This document shows positions 1-10,600 of a stretch of 16,646 nucleotides of DNA, piece by piece; position 1 is the stretch's first letter; every line of letters begins with the position of its first letter. The notes beneath the pieces are model-generated. The model worked only from the letters and a program-made list of their open reading frames with translations. It was not told where the DNA came from and made no database searches. The stretch spans positions 1 to 16,646 of the forward strand of contig JAEZXF010000319.1 of the NCBI GenBank assembly GCA_023419995.1, in the 5' to 3' direction. The position numbers were made by a program, and so were the translations under genes. This DNA is from Pseudomonadota bacterium (GTDB lineage: Bacteria > Pseudomonadota > Alphaproteobacteria > Rhizobiales > Rhizobiaceae).

Positions 1-117
1 CAAAAGCGAACCGTCGAGGAAACCTGGCGTCACATCGGCCACCTCGTAGCAACCATCGAACCCGCAGAATGCTCAAATTACCTCGAAAATGCCGGGTACG
101 CTTCCGTCAAAACATGA
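1..117 (+). CDS. IS630-family transposase, C-terminal end only (cut by window edge)
   Basis: Frame 1 is open from the window edge to a TGA at 115-117 and encodes 38 residues containing RTVEETWRHIGHLV and AECSNYLENAGYAS. This resembles the usual C-terminus of IS630-family (Tc1/mariner-like DDE) transposases, which end in a 'PxECxNYFxxAGY' motif. The DDE catalytic core lies outside the window, so it cannot be judged whether the enzyme is intact. IS630 transposases cut and paste their element into TA dinucleotides, often inside CTAG. A CTAG occurs at 124-127, seven bases past the stop codon, and the integrase reading frame resumes immediately after it. The assignment rests on recognising the C-terminal motif. 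Confidence 0.75.
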   Translation, partial: QKRTVEETWRHIGHLVATIEPAECSNYLENAGYASVKT

Positions 118-126
118 AACGCTCTA
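1..126 (+). mobile_element. Right end of an IS630-type insertion sequence, boundary near CTAG 124-127
   Basis: The transposase stop at 117 is followed within a few bases by CTAG (124-127), a preferred IS630 target with TA duplication. Integrase-like coding sequence (LIGDHPVDTY...) starts at 130 in a frame continuous with the base after the TA. The simplest reading is that the element inserted into the integrase gene and removed or displaced its 5' part. The left end, the partner terminal inverted repeat and the second TA copy are outside the window, so the boundary is an inference. Confidence 0.6.
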
Positions 127-818
127 GAGTTGATCGGCGACCATCCGGTCGACACCTATTCCGGATCGGACCTTCAGGCGTACATCGCCCTCATGACGCA
201 CTTGCCGGCGCTTGTGCGCCACAGGCCTGCGCACATGACCCCATGGGAAATCCTGGCGTCCAACGCCGACTTCAGGTTCAAGCCCCTGAAGTGCTCGGCA
301 TTGGAGGATGGCTATGTCTCGATCGCCAAGACCGTGATTGGGTCCAGGACCACCGAATACAACTACATAAATCCGTTGGCAGGCAGCAAACTGCGCTATC
401 CGGATACCGCCGCCCCCAGCCCATTCGGCCCAACCGCTGAGCACGGAGCAGCTGAGCAACGTCTTCCGCGCCGGAGTCGCTGGCTGTCTGCTCGACGAAG
501 CGATGCTGTCTTTGCTCGGCAACCTGGCTGGGCGCAGGCTGGGCCCTCTCGTGCACCTGACCGGCACCGATATTCGCCTGAAGTGCCTCGGCGTGTGGGT
601 CGCGCAGACCTCCGGCATCGTGCTGACCGAACAGGGTGTCTGGCAGCGCGTTCCGATCAAGACCGATCAGAGCACCACCTTTTTTCGTGCCTCATGACCT
701 GCTGCGCGAGATCGGCTTCATCGAATGGGCGCAAGTCCAGGGGAACGCGTTCCTGTTCCTCACGCTGACGAGCCTCAAGGACCGAGCAAGCAGGCCAGCA
801 GCGAGAACGGCCATTTAG
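127..818 (+). pseudogene. Tyrosine-recombinase (phage-type integrase) pseudogene, 5'-truncated and frameshifted
   Basis: Three reading frames in succession encode pieces that join into one integrase-like protein. Frame 1 (about 127-430) gives LIGDHPVDTYSGSDLQAYI and SALEDGYVSIAKTVI, the core-binding region of tyrosine integrases. Frame 2 (about 437-685) gives LSTEQLSNVF, LLGNLAGRRLGPLVHLTG with the likely first catalytic arginine, and GVWVAQTSGIVL. Frame 3 (681-818) gives FFVPHDLLREIGFIEWA. The second shift maps to a run of six T at 680-685, where five T would keep the frame open. A further shift near 775 is possible (PSKQASS in another frame). The HxxR and tyrosine motifs are missing. The 5' end stops at the IS630 junction. 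The gene cannot make an active recombinase. It marks an old integration event beside the defence genes. Confidence 0.78.
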
Positions 819-892
819 GCGCCAGGATGCGAGGAGGCGACAACTGCCAGTACCGATTTTCCTTGGTTGGAAGTTTTAACAATCCTCGAAGC

Positions 893-3520
893 CTACTCGT
901 CAGGTGTCCAGTCTAGCATCTGCAGCACGTTCCCGCCGAGTTTCTGGAACGCACGCTGGCGGCAGGAGAAGACGATGATCTGCTGCTCACGCGCCTGGCG
1001 GTGAAGCGCGTCGAACATCTTCTCGATCCGGTCGTCATCGGAATAGACAAGTGCGTCATCAAGGATCACCGGCGCCGGGCGCCCGTTCTTCGCCAGCAAA
1101 CGGGCGAAAGCGAGCCGCGTCAGCACGGACAACTGTTCACGCATGCCGCCGCTGAGGCGCTCGACATCCTCCTCCTGACCTTTGCGAACTATCTTGTGCG
1201 GCAAGAGCGTTTTCTCATCGAAGCTTATCGAGACGTCGTCGAAGAGCAGACCGAGCAGCGGCCTCAGCTCATTCATCACGGGCAGAAGATATGTCTCGCG
1301 AGCATGGCCGCGTGCCGTTTCGAGAGCGGAACGAAGCCGCTGTAGCACCGCGACCTCCTTCTCGTAGCTCGCGACGCGCATCTTCGCCGCTGAAAGGGCG
1401 TCGACACTCTCGCGCCATTTCTCCTCGACCGCATCCTCGGAGCGAGCTCGTATTTCAGCGGTAAGGCCGGCGATTTCCTCCCGCAACGTGCCGATCTCCT
1501 TCTCGGCCGCCTCCGCGACGGAGCGGAGACGGCGCAGCGTCGCGTCGGCCGAGGCGAGATCGGTGGCCTCCTCCTGCAATCCCTCGACGAGTGCCTGCTG
1601 CTCTGCCAGACGGGTGTCGAGGTCCGCCAACCGCGCAGCCATCTGCCCTTCGCGTTCGACGCGCGTTGCTTCCGGCCCGAGTATGGCCTCGACCTGCGTC
1701 CGCCCGGCGTTCAGCTCGGCGAAAGCGGTCTGCGCCGCGATGACCGCATCGGCGGCGCCCGCCTGCATCGGCTCGACCGCACGCCAGGCATGCCGCGCGG
1801 CGAGCCGCCTTGCCTCGGCCGCCTCATGCGCGGCTCGAACCTGGGCCGGATCCTCCTCCAGTTCGAGCATGTCGCCGGTCGCCACCCGATGCGCTCTCAC
1901 GTCTTCCCGCAGTTTCGGCAATCCGTCCGGCGCGAGCAGCGACAGACGGGTCTTCTTTTCGCGCAGGTCGCCTTCCTTGCGTTGCGCCTCCACCTGCCTC
2001 TTGCGGGCGGCGGCCAAGTCGTCGACGCCCATCGAGGCAAGGAGCACGCGGCGGCGTTCTTCCGCCTGCCGCAAACGTTCATCACCGCCGGCCGGACGAC
2101 TCGATCGCAGCGTGACGACGCCGATACCGGGAATCACCAGTTCCGCTTGCCCATCGTAGCTGCGCGGTTCGCCTCCTCTCAGCGGCTCGCCGTCGAGGCT
2201 GACGACCGGCGCCTGCGGCTCGTAGGCGATCGCGACGGAAGGACGACCGGCCTCGGCAACCGCCCTGAACTTGGCGATCTCGACGTCGAGCGCTTCAAGT
2301 TCCGTCACGGCCTTTTCTGGCAGTCTCAACAGTGCCAGCGCAGCCTCTTCCTCCTCGATCTCCTTGCGAATGGTTTCGGCCGCTTCCAGCTTCTGCTCCA
2401 GATCGGCCAGCCGCTCGGCGGCTTCCCTCGCATTCAACGCTGCATCGAGGCGAGACAGAAGCGCACGCGCCTCCTGCTCCTCCTTTTCTGAAACCTCAAT
2501 ATCCGCATGCGCCTTCGATGCCGCGGCAGCAACCGCATCGCGGTTGGCAAGCGCTTCCGCGCGTCGGCGCTCGGCCTCGCCGAGATTGAACTTGAGACCT
2601 GCCGCACTTTCGAGAGCGGTCCTGAAATCCTTAAGCGCGCGGTCCGCGTTGTCCCGTTGTTCCCGCATGAGCCTGTGCTCCGCTTCTGCCGCGCGCAGAG
2701 TCTCGGATTGGCTCTTCGCTGCGTCGAATACCGCCTGTGCCGCTTCGATGGCTCGTTTCCGCTCGTCACGATCCTCGACACGGTCGAGTTCGGCGAGCCG
2801 CCTTGTCGCGGCGGCGCGCTTGTCGAGCGCCTCGCGGAGCGTACTGACCTCGGCGGCGAGGCGCTGCTCTTTCGCTTCCAGACGGTCGCGTTCCTCGATC
2901 GAGGCCGCGTAGCGTTCACCAGCCTTCGCCCTGCCGGTCTGTGTCACGAGCCGACCCAGGGCCCCCTCGGTGGCCGCCATGATCTCGGACATGCGGCGCC
3001 CGCCTGTGACGGCCTCGACCTCTCCCTGCACCGATTGGAGCAGGCTCGTACGGACCTTCGTCTCGCCCTCTTCCTCGGACCTGCTGCGTTTCTCGATGCC
3101 GGTCACGCCCTGGCGCACCCAGAGCAGGCCGGCAGGTCCGGCGGTTCCACCCCGCACAAGACTCGCGATGAAGTTCTCGGCCTCATCCGCTTGCGCCACC
3201 AGCCGGCCATTCGCGAGATCGACGACGCGGGCCGCGCCCTTGCCATAAAACTGCTTGGTGATGCGGAACGTGCCTTCCGCTGTCGAGATGTCGGCTTCGA
3301 CCAACGGGTTCCCGCCGCTATAGGGCCGCAGGCTCCTGACATCGCCTGCCGTGCTCGAGTGCGGTTGGAAAAAGAGCGCGTGCAAGGCCTCGAAACTGGT
3401 CGACTTGCCGAATTCGTTGGCGGCGCACAGCACATTGACGCCATCGCCGATGTCTTCGATGGCGACGCCGCGTCCGGCGAAGCGCTTTACGTTGAACAGG
3501 CGCAGGGCCGAGATCTTCAT
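893..3520 (-). CDS. YhaN/SbcC-like coiled-coil AAA (ABC-type) ATPase
   Basis: This 875-residue protein has split ABC-ATPase ends around long coiled coils, the plan of SbcC/Rad50 and YhaN. The N-terminus MKISALRLFNVKRFAG leads to a Walker A-like NEFGKST at residues 35-41. Near the C-terminus are the ABC signature LSGGMREQ (from residue 789) and Walker B VILDDALVYSDDDR (from 818). The middle, about 160-780, is rich in Glu/Arg/Ala heptads, interrupted by a short globular stretch around 420-480 (VVSLDGEPLRGGEPRSYDG). No CxxC zinc hook is seen. Position 1 of the P-loop is Ala33 rather than Gly. The ATG overlaps the stop of the upstream phosphoesterase gene (ATGA), so the two are translationally coupled and likely form an SbcCD-like nuclease complex acting on DNA ends. 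It is the last gene of the operon. No clear terminator was seen after it. Confidence 0.92.
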   Translation of the reverse strand: MKISALRLFNVKRFAGRGVAIEDIGDGVNVLCAANEFGKSTSFEALHALFFQPHSSTAGDVRSLRPYSGGNPLVEADISTAEGTFRITKQFYGKGAARVVDLANGRLVAQADEAENFIASLVRGGTAGPAGLLWVRQGVTGIEKRSRSEEEGETKVRTSLLQSVQGEVEAVTGGRRMSEIMAATEGALGRLVTQTGRAKAGERYAASIEERDRLEAKEQRLAAEVSTLREALDKRAAATRRLAELDRVEDRDERKRAIEAAQAVFDAAKSQSETLRAAEAEHRLMREQRDNADRALKDFRTALESAAGLKFNLGEAERRRAEALANRDAVAAAASKAHADIEVSEKEEQEARALLSRLDAALNAREAAERLADLEQKLEAAETIRKEIEEEEAALALLRLPEKAVTELEALDVEIAKFRAVAEAGRPSVAIAYEPQAPVVSLDGEPLRGGEPRSYDGQAELVIPGIGVVTLRSSRPAGGDERLRQAEERRRVLLASMGVDDLAAARKRQVEAQRKEGDLREKKTRLSLLAPDGLPKLREDVRAHRVATGDMLELEEDPAQVRAAHEAAEARRLAARHAWRAVEPMQAGAADAVIAAQTAFAELNAGRTQVEAILGPEATRVEREGQMAARLADLDTRLAEQQALVEGLQEEATDLASADATLRRLRSVAEAAEKEIGTLREEIAGLTAEIRARSEDAVEEKWRESVDALSAAKMRVASYEKEVAVLQRLRSALETARGHARETYLLPVMNELRPLLGLLFDDVSISFDEKTLLPHKIVRKGQEEDVERLSGGMREQLSVLTRLAFARLLAKNGRPAPVILDDALVYSDDDRIEKMFDALHRQAREQQIIVFSCRQRAFQKLGGNVLQMLDWTPDE

Positions 3521-4644
3521 GGGGCGACCGTCTGCGCATAGGCATAGAGCCGGCCGAGTGCCGCCCGTGCGATGTCACGCTCCTCGGCCGAGCGGGCGGC
3601 ATCGCCGGCCTCGGCGAGCAGGGCGTCGGCTGCCTCGCGCAGCGCGCCCGCCCGGTCGATAGCGTCGAGGTCTTCCGCCTCGCAATCGGTGGCCAGCGCC
3701 TCATCGTCGAGCTCCAACCAGGCGAAGTCCGGCCGCACATTCTCTATCGTGGATGCAAGTGCGGCGCGGGCTTCGAGCCGCGCCCGCCCGCCGGCAACGA
3801 GCCTGACCAGCGCCCGCCTCCTCAGCCGGGGTTCGGGAAGGAGCCCTTCCATGCGCGCAACGGCGTCGTCGCTGTCGAGGAGATCGAGCGCCAGAGTGCG
3901 CCAGGAGAAGCTCCCGGTTTCCAGCGGGGTTACGTTCGGAAGCGCCGATGCGCCTTCGATCGACACTAGCAGCGCCTCACCCGACCGGTCGTGCTTGAAG
4001 CGGTCGGGCTCCGGGGTGCCGCTGTAGCGCGTGCGCGGATCGATCTCGACAGCGCCATGCCAGTCGCCGAGCGCGAGATAGGAAAGACCGGCGCGGCGAG
4101 CGCGATCCGGCGCGATCACATCGAGCCCGCCGCCTTCCTCGGAAAAACTCCGGACCGCGCCATGGGCGAGGCCGATGCGGATTGTTCCCTCGCCCGCGGC
4201 TGCACCGTCCATCCATTCGGAAAGATCCCGACCCGGGCGCCGCGTTGTGCAGGGTGCGGGCAACAGCACGACGCCGGGCGCAAGGTCGAACGGCGCCGCC
4301 TCGACGGCCAGCGTCACATTCTCAGGCGCCTCATCGCGCAGCGTCGTCCAGAGCTGCACTGCCTGCAACGAATCGTGATTGCCGGGCAGAATCACCCAGC
4401 GGATAGGGGCATGATGACCCATCTCGGCAAGCGCTTGGCGCCGCACCTCCGGTGCAGGGGTCTCGGTGTCGAACGTATCGCCCGCAAGCAGGATTGTCGT
4501 TGCACCCTGCAACCGTGCATGCTCGCCAAGCCTGCCGATCGTTGCGTGCCGCGCCTCGCGCAGCTTGGCGGGCAGGTCGCCTGAGAACTGGCCGAAACGT
4601 TTGCCGAGATGCAGGTCGCCGGAATGAATGAATCGAAAGGTCAT
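3517..4644 (-). CDS. SbcD/Mre11/YhaO-like metallophosphoesterase (DNA nuclease subunit)
   Basis: This 375-residue calcineurin-like phosphoesterase has every metal-site motif visible: SGDLHLG (D10, H12), LAGDTFD (D56), PGNHD (N89, H90, D91), GLAHG (H161) and LGDWHG (D194, H196). This pattern is that of the Mre11/SbcD/YhaO exonuclease group, which processes double-strand ends with Mn2+ in partnership with a Rad50/SbcC/YhaN ATPase. That partner is encoded directly downstream with a 4-bp ATGA overlap. Upstream, its ATG shares one base with the helicase stop (TGATG, 4642-4646), so all three genes appear coupled. No strong ribosome binding site precedes the ATG, which fits coupling. About 200 residues after the phosphoesterase core probably form the capping and ATPase-binding part. 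It is shorter than E. coli SbcD and closer to the YhaO type. Confidence 0.93.
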   Translation of the reverse strand: MTFRFIHSGDLHLGKRFGQFSGDLPAKLREARHATIGRLGEHARLQGATTILLAGDTFDTETPAPEVRRQALAEMGHHAPIRWVILPGNHDSLQAVQLWTTLRDEAPENVTLAVEAAPFDLAPGVVLLPAPCTTRRPGRDLSEWMDGAAAGEGTIRIGLAHGAVRSFSEEGGGLDVIAPDRARRAGLSYLALGDWHGAVEIDPRTRYSGTPEPDRFKHDRSGEALLVSIEGASALPNVTPLETGSFSWRTLALDLLDSDDAVARMEGLLPEPRLRRRALVRLVAGGRARLEARAALASTIENVRPDFAWLELDDEALATDCEAEDLDAIDRAGALREAADALLAEAGDAARSAEERDIARAALGRLYAYAQTVAP

Positions 4645-7600
4645 CAGGCGCTTCTATCCTGTCCTGCCAAGTGAAGGCGAGCGCGTGCGATTGCCTCGTC
4701 GAGCCTGGAGCGCGACGTGGCGGCGAGTCGCTCAACTCCGATAAGCCGCGCGAGGTCGCGAGCCGGGTCGGGCATATCCAGAAGGTCGGGATTATCGATG
4801 GCCACCGAGGCGAGTTCGGCAAGAGGAATATCGGAGATCGACCGGCGCGAGCTTTCGTTGGCAGGTGGCCGATAGGGAAGGATGTCCGACACGCCGTCCT
4901 TATTCCAGAGGAAGACGCCGCTGGATTCGCCCGTTGTGTCATAGCCGCGCAGATGCAGGTCGATCCTCTCCCGGATTCGTCTCCCCGTTTGCAGCCAGCC
5001 ATGTGCCCGTGCGATGCGCTGCGCGAGTATGTCAGCCTTCAAGGGAGCTTCCTGAACCATCACCGCCTCGATCATCCCCCTGAGCGTGTCGCGATAGGCG
5101 AACTCGTAAAAAAGATCCGGGTCTGGCTTGAACGTCGACAGATCGGTCACGCGGTATCCGGAATTGCTGGCTGGCGTGGGCTCTCCAGCAGGGCCAGACG
5201 TCAGAAGGATAGCTGGCGCGCCCAGGACCGAGAGGTCAGACGACGAAACGAGTTCGGTTTCGTCCGCAGTTGGAGGTGGCGCGACTTCGATCGCCGGCGG
5301 CAAATCCTCGTCTCGAATCTCGTCGATCCCCTCGACCTCGTGCCCCATGTCCCAATGCGTTTCGGCCGCTGCTTCCTCTGCCGCCCGCTGCTCACGACTA
5401 CGCTGAAGCAACGCTTCAAGGTTTTCGTGCAGCCGTTCGGCACAGCCCTTGGCATCGAACCACCAGTCCGTCGACCACACGCGCAGGATGTTCCATCCCA
5501 GCCCTCGCAGAACCTGTTCCCGGACCTTGTCGCGGTCACGGGCGGTCGCCGAGCCATGATAGCTCGCGCCGTCGCATTCGACCCCGGCCAGATAGGCACC
5601 TGCTAGATCCGGATGCCGGACGCCGAGGTCGATGCGAAAGCCGGAAATGCCGACCTGCGGCACGACCAGCCATCCGCGCCGCTCAAGTTGCGCTGCGACA
5701 GCTTCCTCGAACGGAGAATCGAAGCCGCCTACCGAACCGAGGTCTTCCGCGGGCAGCGCGATCGCGCCCCGCTCCGCGTAGTCGAGAAAGGTCTTGAGGT
5801 GATTGACCGCAAGCGCCTTTGTCCGGCTAGGGTCGATCTGATCGGCTGTAAAGCCTGAAAAGACGACCAGTTCCTGCCTTGCGCGTGTCACGGCCACATT
5901 GAGCCGCCGTTCGCCGCCATCGCGGTTCAATGCGCCGAAGTCCATGGTCAGCTTGCCGGCCATGTCCTTCCAGAAGGTGATCGAGAACAGGATAACGTCG
6001 CGCTCGTCGCCTTGTTCGTTTTCCAGGTTCTTCACGATGGTCGGCTCAACCCGGTCATCTGCAAAGAACCATTCGAGTTCCGGATTCTCCCGCCGTGTCG
6101 CGTCGAGTAGGTCCAGGATCAGCGCCTGCTGCTGCGCATTGAAGGTGATGATGCCGAGTGTCGGGCGTTCCCGCTCCGACATCCTCAGCCAGCGTTCCAT
6201 GCGCGCCACCGCTTCGGCGACCACGGCTTCCGCCTCGATGCGGTTGGTTCGGCTCTTGCCGCGATCATAGACGCCGCCCGGAACCTTGCGCAGGTTGACC
6301 GCCCGGTCCTCGACCGCTGGCGATGGGAAGGTCACCAGTCGGTTCTGGTAGTAGTGATGGTTCGAGAAGGCGATCAGGGACTCGCTGCGGCTGCGATAGT
6401 GCCATCGCAGATCGCGCACCGGGATGCCCGACGCCCTCGCCTCGTCGAGGATGCTCTCCAGATCCTTCTCGTGATCGGCGACATCGTCCTCGTCCTCGTT
6501 GCGGCCGAAGAAGTTGGTTGGCGGCAACTGCTTCGGATCGCCGACGATGATCGTCTGCCGTCCCCGGGCAATCGCGCCGACTGCGTCCCAGGTCGTGATC
6601 TGCGAGGCTTCGTCGAAAATCACCACGTCGAACAGCGCCTGGTTCGGCGGCAGGTACTGGGCGATCGACAGGGGCGACATCAGCATGCAGGGCGCGAGCT
6701 TCGGGAAAGCCTGCGGCATCTTGGCGATCATGTCGCGGATCGACTGGCTGGGTCGCTGCAATTCCATCTGGTGGCGAAGAAGACCCAGCTCGGAGTTTCG
6801 GGGAACGCCCGTGATGGGAGGGAGCCCGTGCGCCACCGCGCTGATGACGCGACGGGTCGCATGGGTCCGCACCATGTCGTCGATCTCGCGGAACTCCTTG
6901 ATGGCGTTCTCGTGCTGGAAGCGTCTGAATGTTCTTAAGGTAGGATCGGCGTCCAGAACCTTGGGCAGCCACCAGCGGGCATAGGCAAGTCGGAATGCCG
7001 AGCGGGTCTCATCGGGAGCGACCGTCCCGGCTTCCAGCGATTCGATAAGCCGGCCGAGCCCGTTGTGGACCGCGCGTCGTCGGGCGCCACACCAGGCGGA
7101 CCAGTCGCGCAGAAGATTGCGCGCCTCGGCAAGGCCCCTCATCTGCTCGACGATTCCTCGCAGGCTCATCTGCGAATCGAGCTCCCTGCCGGCGATCTCG
7201 GAGAACCGTTTTCTGGCCGCGTCCATGCCCTGCTGTGCTGCGAGGAGCCTCGCGCCGACATGCCGCAGTCGATCATCCGGATTTCCGCGCAGGCAGGGTG
7301 CGATGGCCCGGAGCATCGGCCGGATTTCTTCCGGGCTCCGTCCGGGCAATCGCAATGCGCCGCGAAGTGCGCCGGCGAGGTCGAGTATTTCCGCGACCGC
7401 GGTGATGTCGGTCGCGAGGCCTCGCACAGGCAATGGCTTGCCGGCGAGCAGGGTGCCGTCGATGCTTGCCAGACATTCCTTCATGCGACGCAAAAGAGGC
7501 AGGTCGCGAGCTGGATCGGCATCGCCCCCGCTCGCGTAGCCCTGCAGCAGCTTCTGCACCTTCCGCCTTCCGAGCATCGAGTTCGGCCAGAAAGATGCCT

Positions 7601-10600
7601 CAGCATCTCGCCACTGACGCTCCATGGCCTCCGCATCAATGTCACGCACGGCGCCCTCCGGGTAGGATGCCGCCGCGCTCCCTTCTGCTTGCCGGTACGC
7701 CTCGATGGAGCGGCTCAGATCCACAAGAGCGCCACCCATCTGCGCGAAATCCCGATCGAAGGCGACGGAGATGTCGCGACTGCTGCTGCGATGCAGCCTG
7801 GTCGCGAGCGATGAAAGTGCGGCCAGTTCCTCCGAGGAAATCTCGTCCGTCTGGGCGAGACCAAGACAGGTCAGGTAGGCGGAAGCCGCATCCTGCAGCA
7901 GTTCTGCGGCATTGCGTAAAGACTGCGCCGCGCCAGTCAACGTATCCTGCCAGCCGGAGGACCAGTCCTGCGCGTCGACGAGATCAAGAGCGGGATGCCG
8001 TTCTACGGACGCGTAGACCAGTCCGGCTTCCGCCGCCATGTCCTCCAGCGCCCGTAGCGTCGCCGCATCGTGAGCATCACGCTCCGCCCATGAAAGGTCC
8101 GGCGCCGGCGTGTTGTCGCCGGCCTTCAACGCGATGCCGAGTGCGAGGTATGGCGTCCAGCCGTTCGTATAGCACTTGTGCAGGGCGTCGACATAGGCAT
8201 TCAGCTGGTCGCGGTGAATCCTGAGCCGTTCGTTGACGGCCACCCATTCCGAGGCGTCGACGCCGTTTCCGTGTTCCCAGGCCGCCTTGAGCTGTCCGAG
8301 GAAATGCTTCCGGTCTGCCTTGCTGGAATGGAGTTCCAAGCAATGATTGCCGAGGCCGTGCTCGCGAAGGCGCCTGTAGACGACGTCGAGCGCCGCCGTC
8401 TTCTCGGCCACGAAGAGCACCGTCCTTCCTTTCGCGAGGCAATTCGCGATCATGTTGGCAATGGTCTGGCTCTTGCCTGTCCCCGGCGGGCCGACGATTA
8501 CGAAATCCATGCCCTCGGCAGCGGCAAGGCTAGCCGCAGTCTGGGACGAGTCGGCGGGAAGCAGCGAGATGATGTCCGATGGCGCATAGGTGCGGTCGAG
8601 TTCACGCTCGTCCCGGAATGAGGACGATCCTTCACCCTGGCTGAACGACTGTTCCGGCGTGTCGATAAGATGACGCACGACCCGGTTCTGGCGAAGCGCA
8701 TCGGTCCGCTCGACCAGATCCTTCCACATCAGGAACTTTGCGAACGAGAAGGTCGAGAGAGCGGTCTCGTCGATCACCTCCATGCCTGGAACGTCGCGAA
8801 CCGCGCTCCGCACCGCTGCGAGCAGTCGCGGAACGTCGACGCCATTGTCGTCAGCCGGCAGGTCACCCGAGAACTGCGGCAGCTTGAGATCGAAGTCACG
8901 CTCCAGAAACTGCAGCAGAGTGGTGTTGAAACGCGGCTCGTCCTCATGGAACCGGATAGAGAAGTGTGAACTGGCGCTGCGGCGCTCCAGGCGCACCGGC
9001 ACGAGGAGGAGAGGTGCGCGGTAACTGCGTTCGTCCTCAGGCTTCTTCTTCCAGCGCAGGAAGCCGACGGCCAGGAACAGCGTGTTGGCGCCGCCTTCAG
9101 CGAAGTCGTTGCGCACCTGCCTGTGGAGGTCGATGAGCCGTGATTCGAGCTGCCTGGCCTCGAGCGGCGAGGGAAGCTCGTCGCGAAGCAAGGCTTCCGC
9201 CGCAAAGCTCCGCTGAATATCGCGACCGTGCACGTCGCGATACAGCGCTGCGTCCCGTTCGCCGAGCGGGTTCTGCTCCGGCAGGGAGATGACGCGGATC
9301 GCAGCGCCTTCCGCAAGCCGGTCCTCCAGATAGGCGACATCGGTGCACAGGAATGGGATGGTCTTCTTCGACTCCGGGAAATTCAGGAGCCGGTTGCGCA
9401 GCGTCAGGTCGAGAAGCTTCTTCTGCCATCGGTCTATCCGACCCGCCGCGGTGGTCGGTTTTTCCTCGACCATCTCCGTCGGAAAATCGCCAAGTGACGG
9501 CGGCGCAGGCAGTGGAAGATCCGCAACGGGCTGGGGTTCGTCCTCCGGTATCGATCTTCGAAGCGGTTCATGCGAGGCCAGAGGCGTGATGCCGCCGCTG
9601 CGCGCACGGCGCACGTCGATAGCCGCGACGAAGGCGTGCGCTTCTTCTTCGGCGAGGCGCCGGTCGAGCGCGCGTTGCGCCGCCTCCATCGTCATGGCGG
9701 GGCGATGCGTCACCCCGGTTGTCTCGAAGACGATCAGCTCTCGGGAGGCGAGTGCCTTGCGCACCTCCATCTGGTCCGTCTCGATCGCGTTGCCGAAGGT
9801 GCGTTTCGTCAGCCAGACGCCAGCGGCAGCGTGCCCGTCGAACATCAGAATGACGGGATGCAGGCCAGCCGCCTCCAGCGCGGCAGCAAAAAGAAGCGTG
9901 GTGTCGAGGCAGGTCGCCAGCACTTCTTCAGCAATTGTTCCAGGCCGTCTGATCTTTTGACCGCGGCTTTCAAAGCTGGCGGGTGGCTCCGCATAGTGAA
10001 GCCCCATGGAAGCGATCGCGGAATAGATCGCCGCAGCGAGCATGAACGCGCGTTTCGGATCCTGCGACTGATAGCCATCGAGCCCAGAGGGATGGCCGTG
10101 CGCTGCCAAGCGCTCGGCGGCCTTTCTCAACAGCGACGAAACCGCCGGATCGTTCGGCATCACGAAGGCCGGCAACAATTGCGCCATATCGGCAACGCCA
10201 CCCCACTCGTCCCGGGCAAGGAGCCGCACGGCATGACGATACTCGTCCAGGACTTCGGAGCCGGCGACGAGGCGAAGCGTGATCTCGCCTCGCTCCGCCT
10301 CGTTGAGCCCGGCCAGATAGCCGGCATCGAGCTCGACCTTCCGATCGCCGAGCGGGAGGTGATCGCCGGGAACGACACGATCAATCGTCCATGTCTTGGG
10401 GCGCAGGAAAGCGGGAGTAGACGAAAGCTCCAGCCGGAGCGAGTCGACCTGACGATCCGACCGATTTTCGACGCCTATGCCCCGAAGCACGGGGATAGCA
10501 TTCTGGTAGGAAGCATAGGTGAAGCTGGATGCAATATCGGCGAAGATCTTCGGTGACTGCGGTTTCTCGGCCACCGTCGCATCAATCGCAATATGTTGCT

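Noticed and set aside
130..768. 212-codon plus-strand ORF as an intact gene
   Set aside because: Only its first ~100 codons look like integrase. After about 430 the homologous sequence continues in another frame, so this is a pseudogene and not one protein.
2507..3541. 344-codon plus-strand ORF opposite the YhaN-like gene
   Set aside because: Shadow of the coiled-coil ATPase gene, low-complexity composition, no domain.
9570..10556. 328-codon plus-strand ORF opposite the helicase N-terminus
   Set aside because: Shadow ORF without motif or ribosome binding site. The minus frame encodes the transglutaminase-like region.
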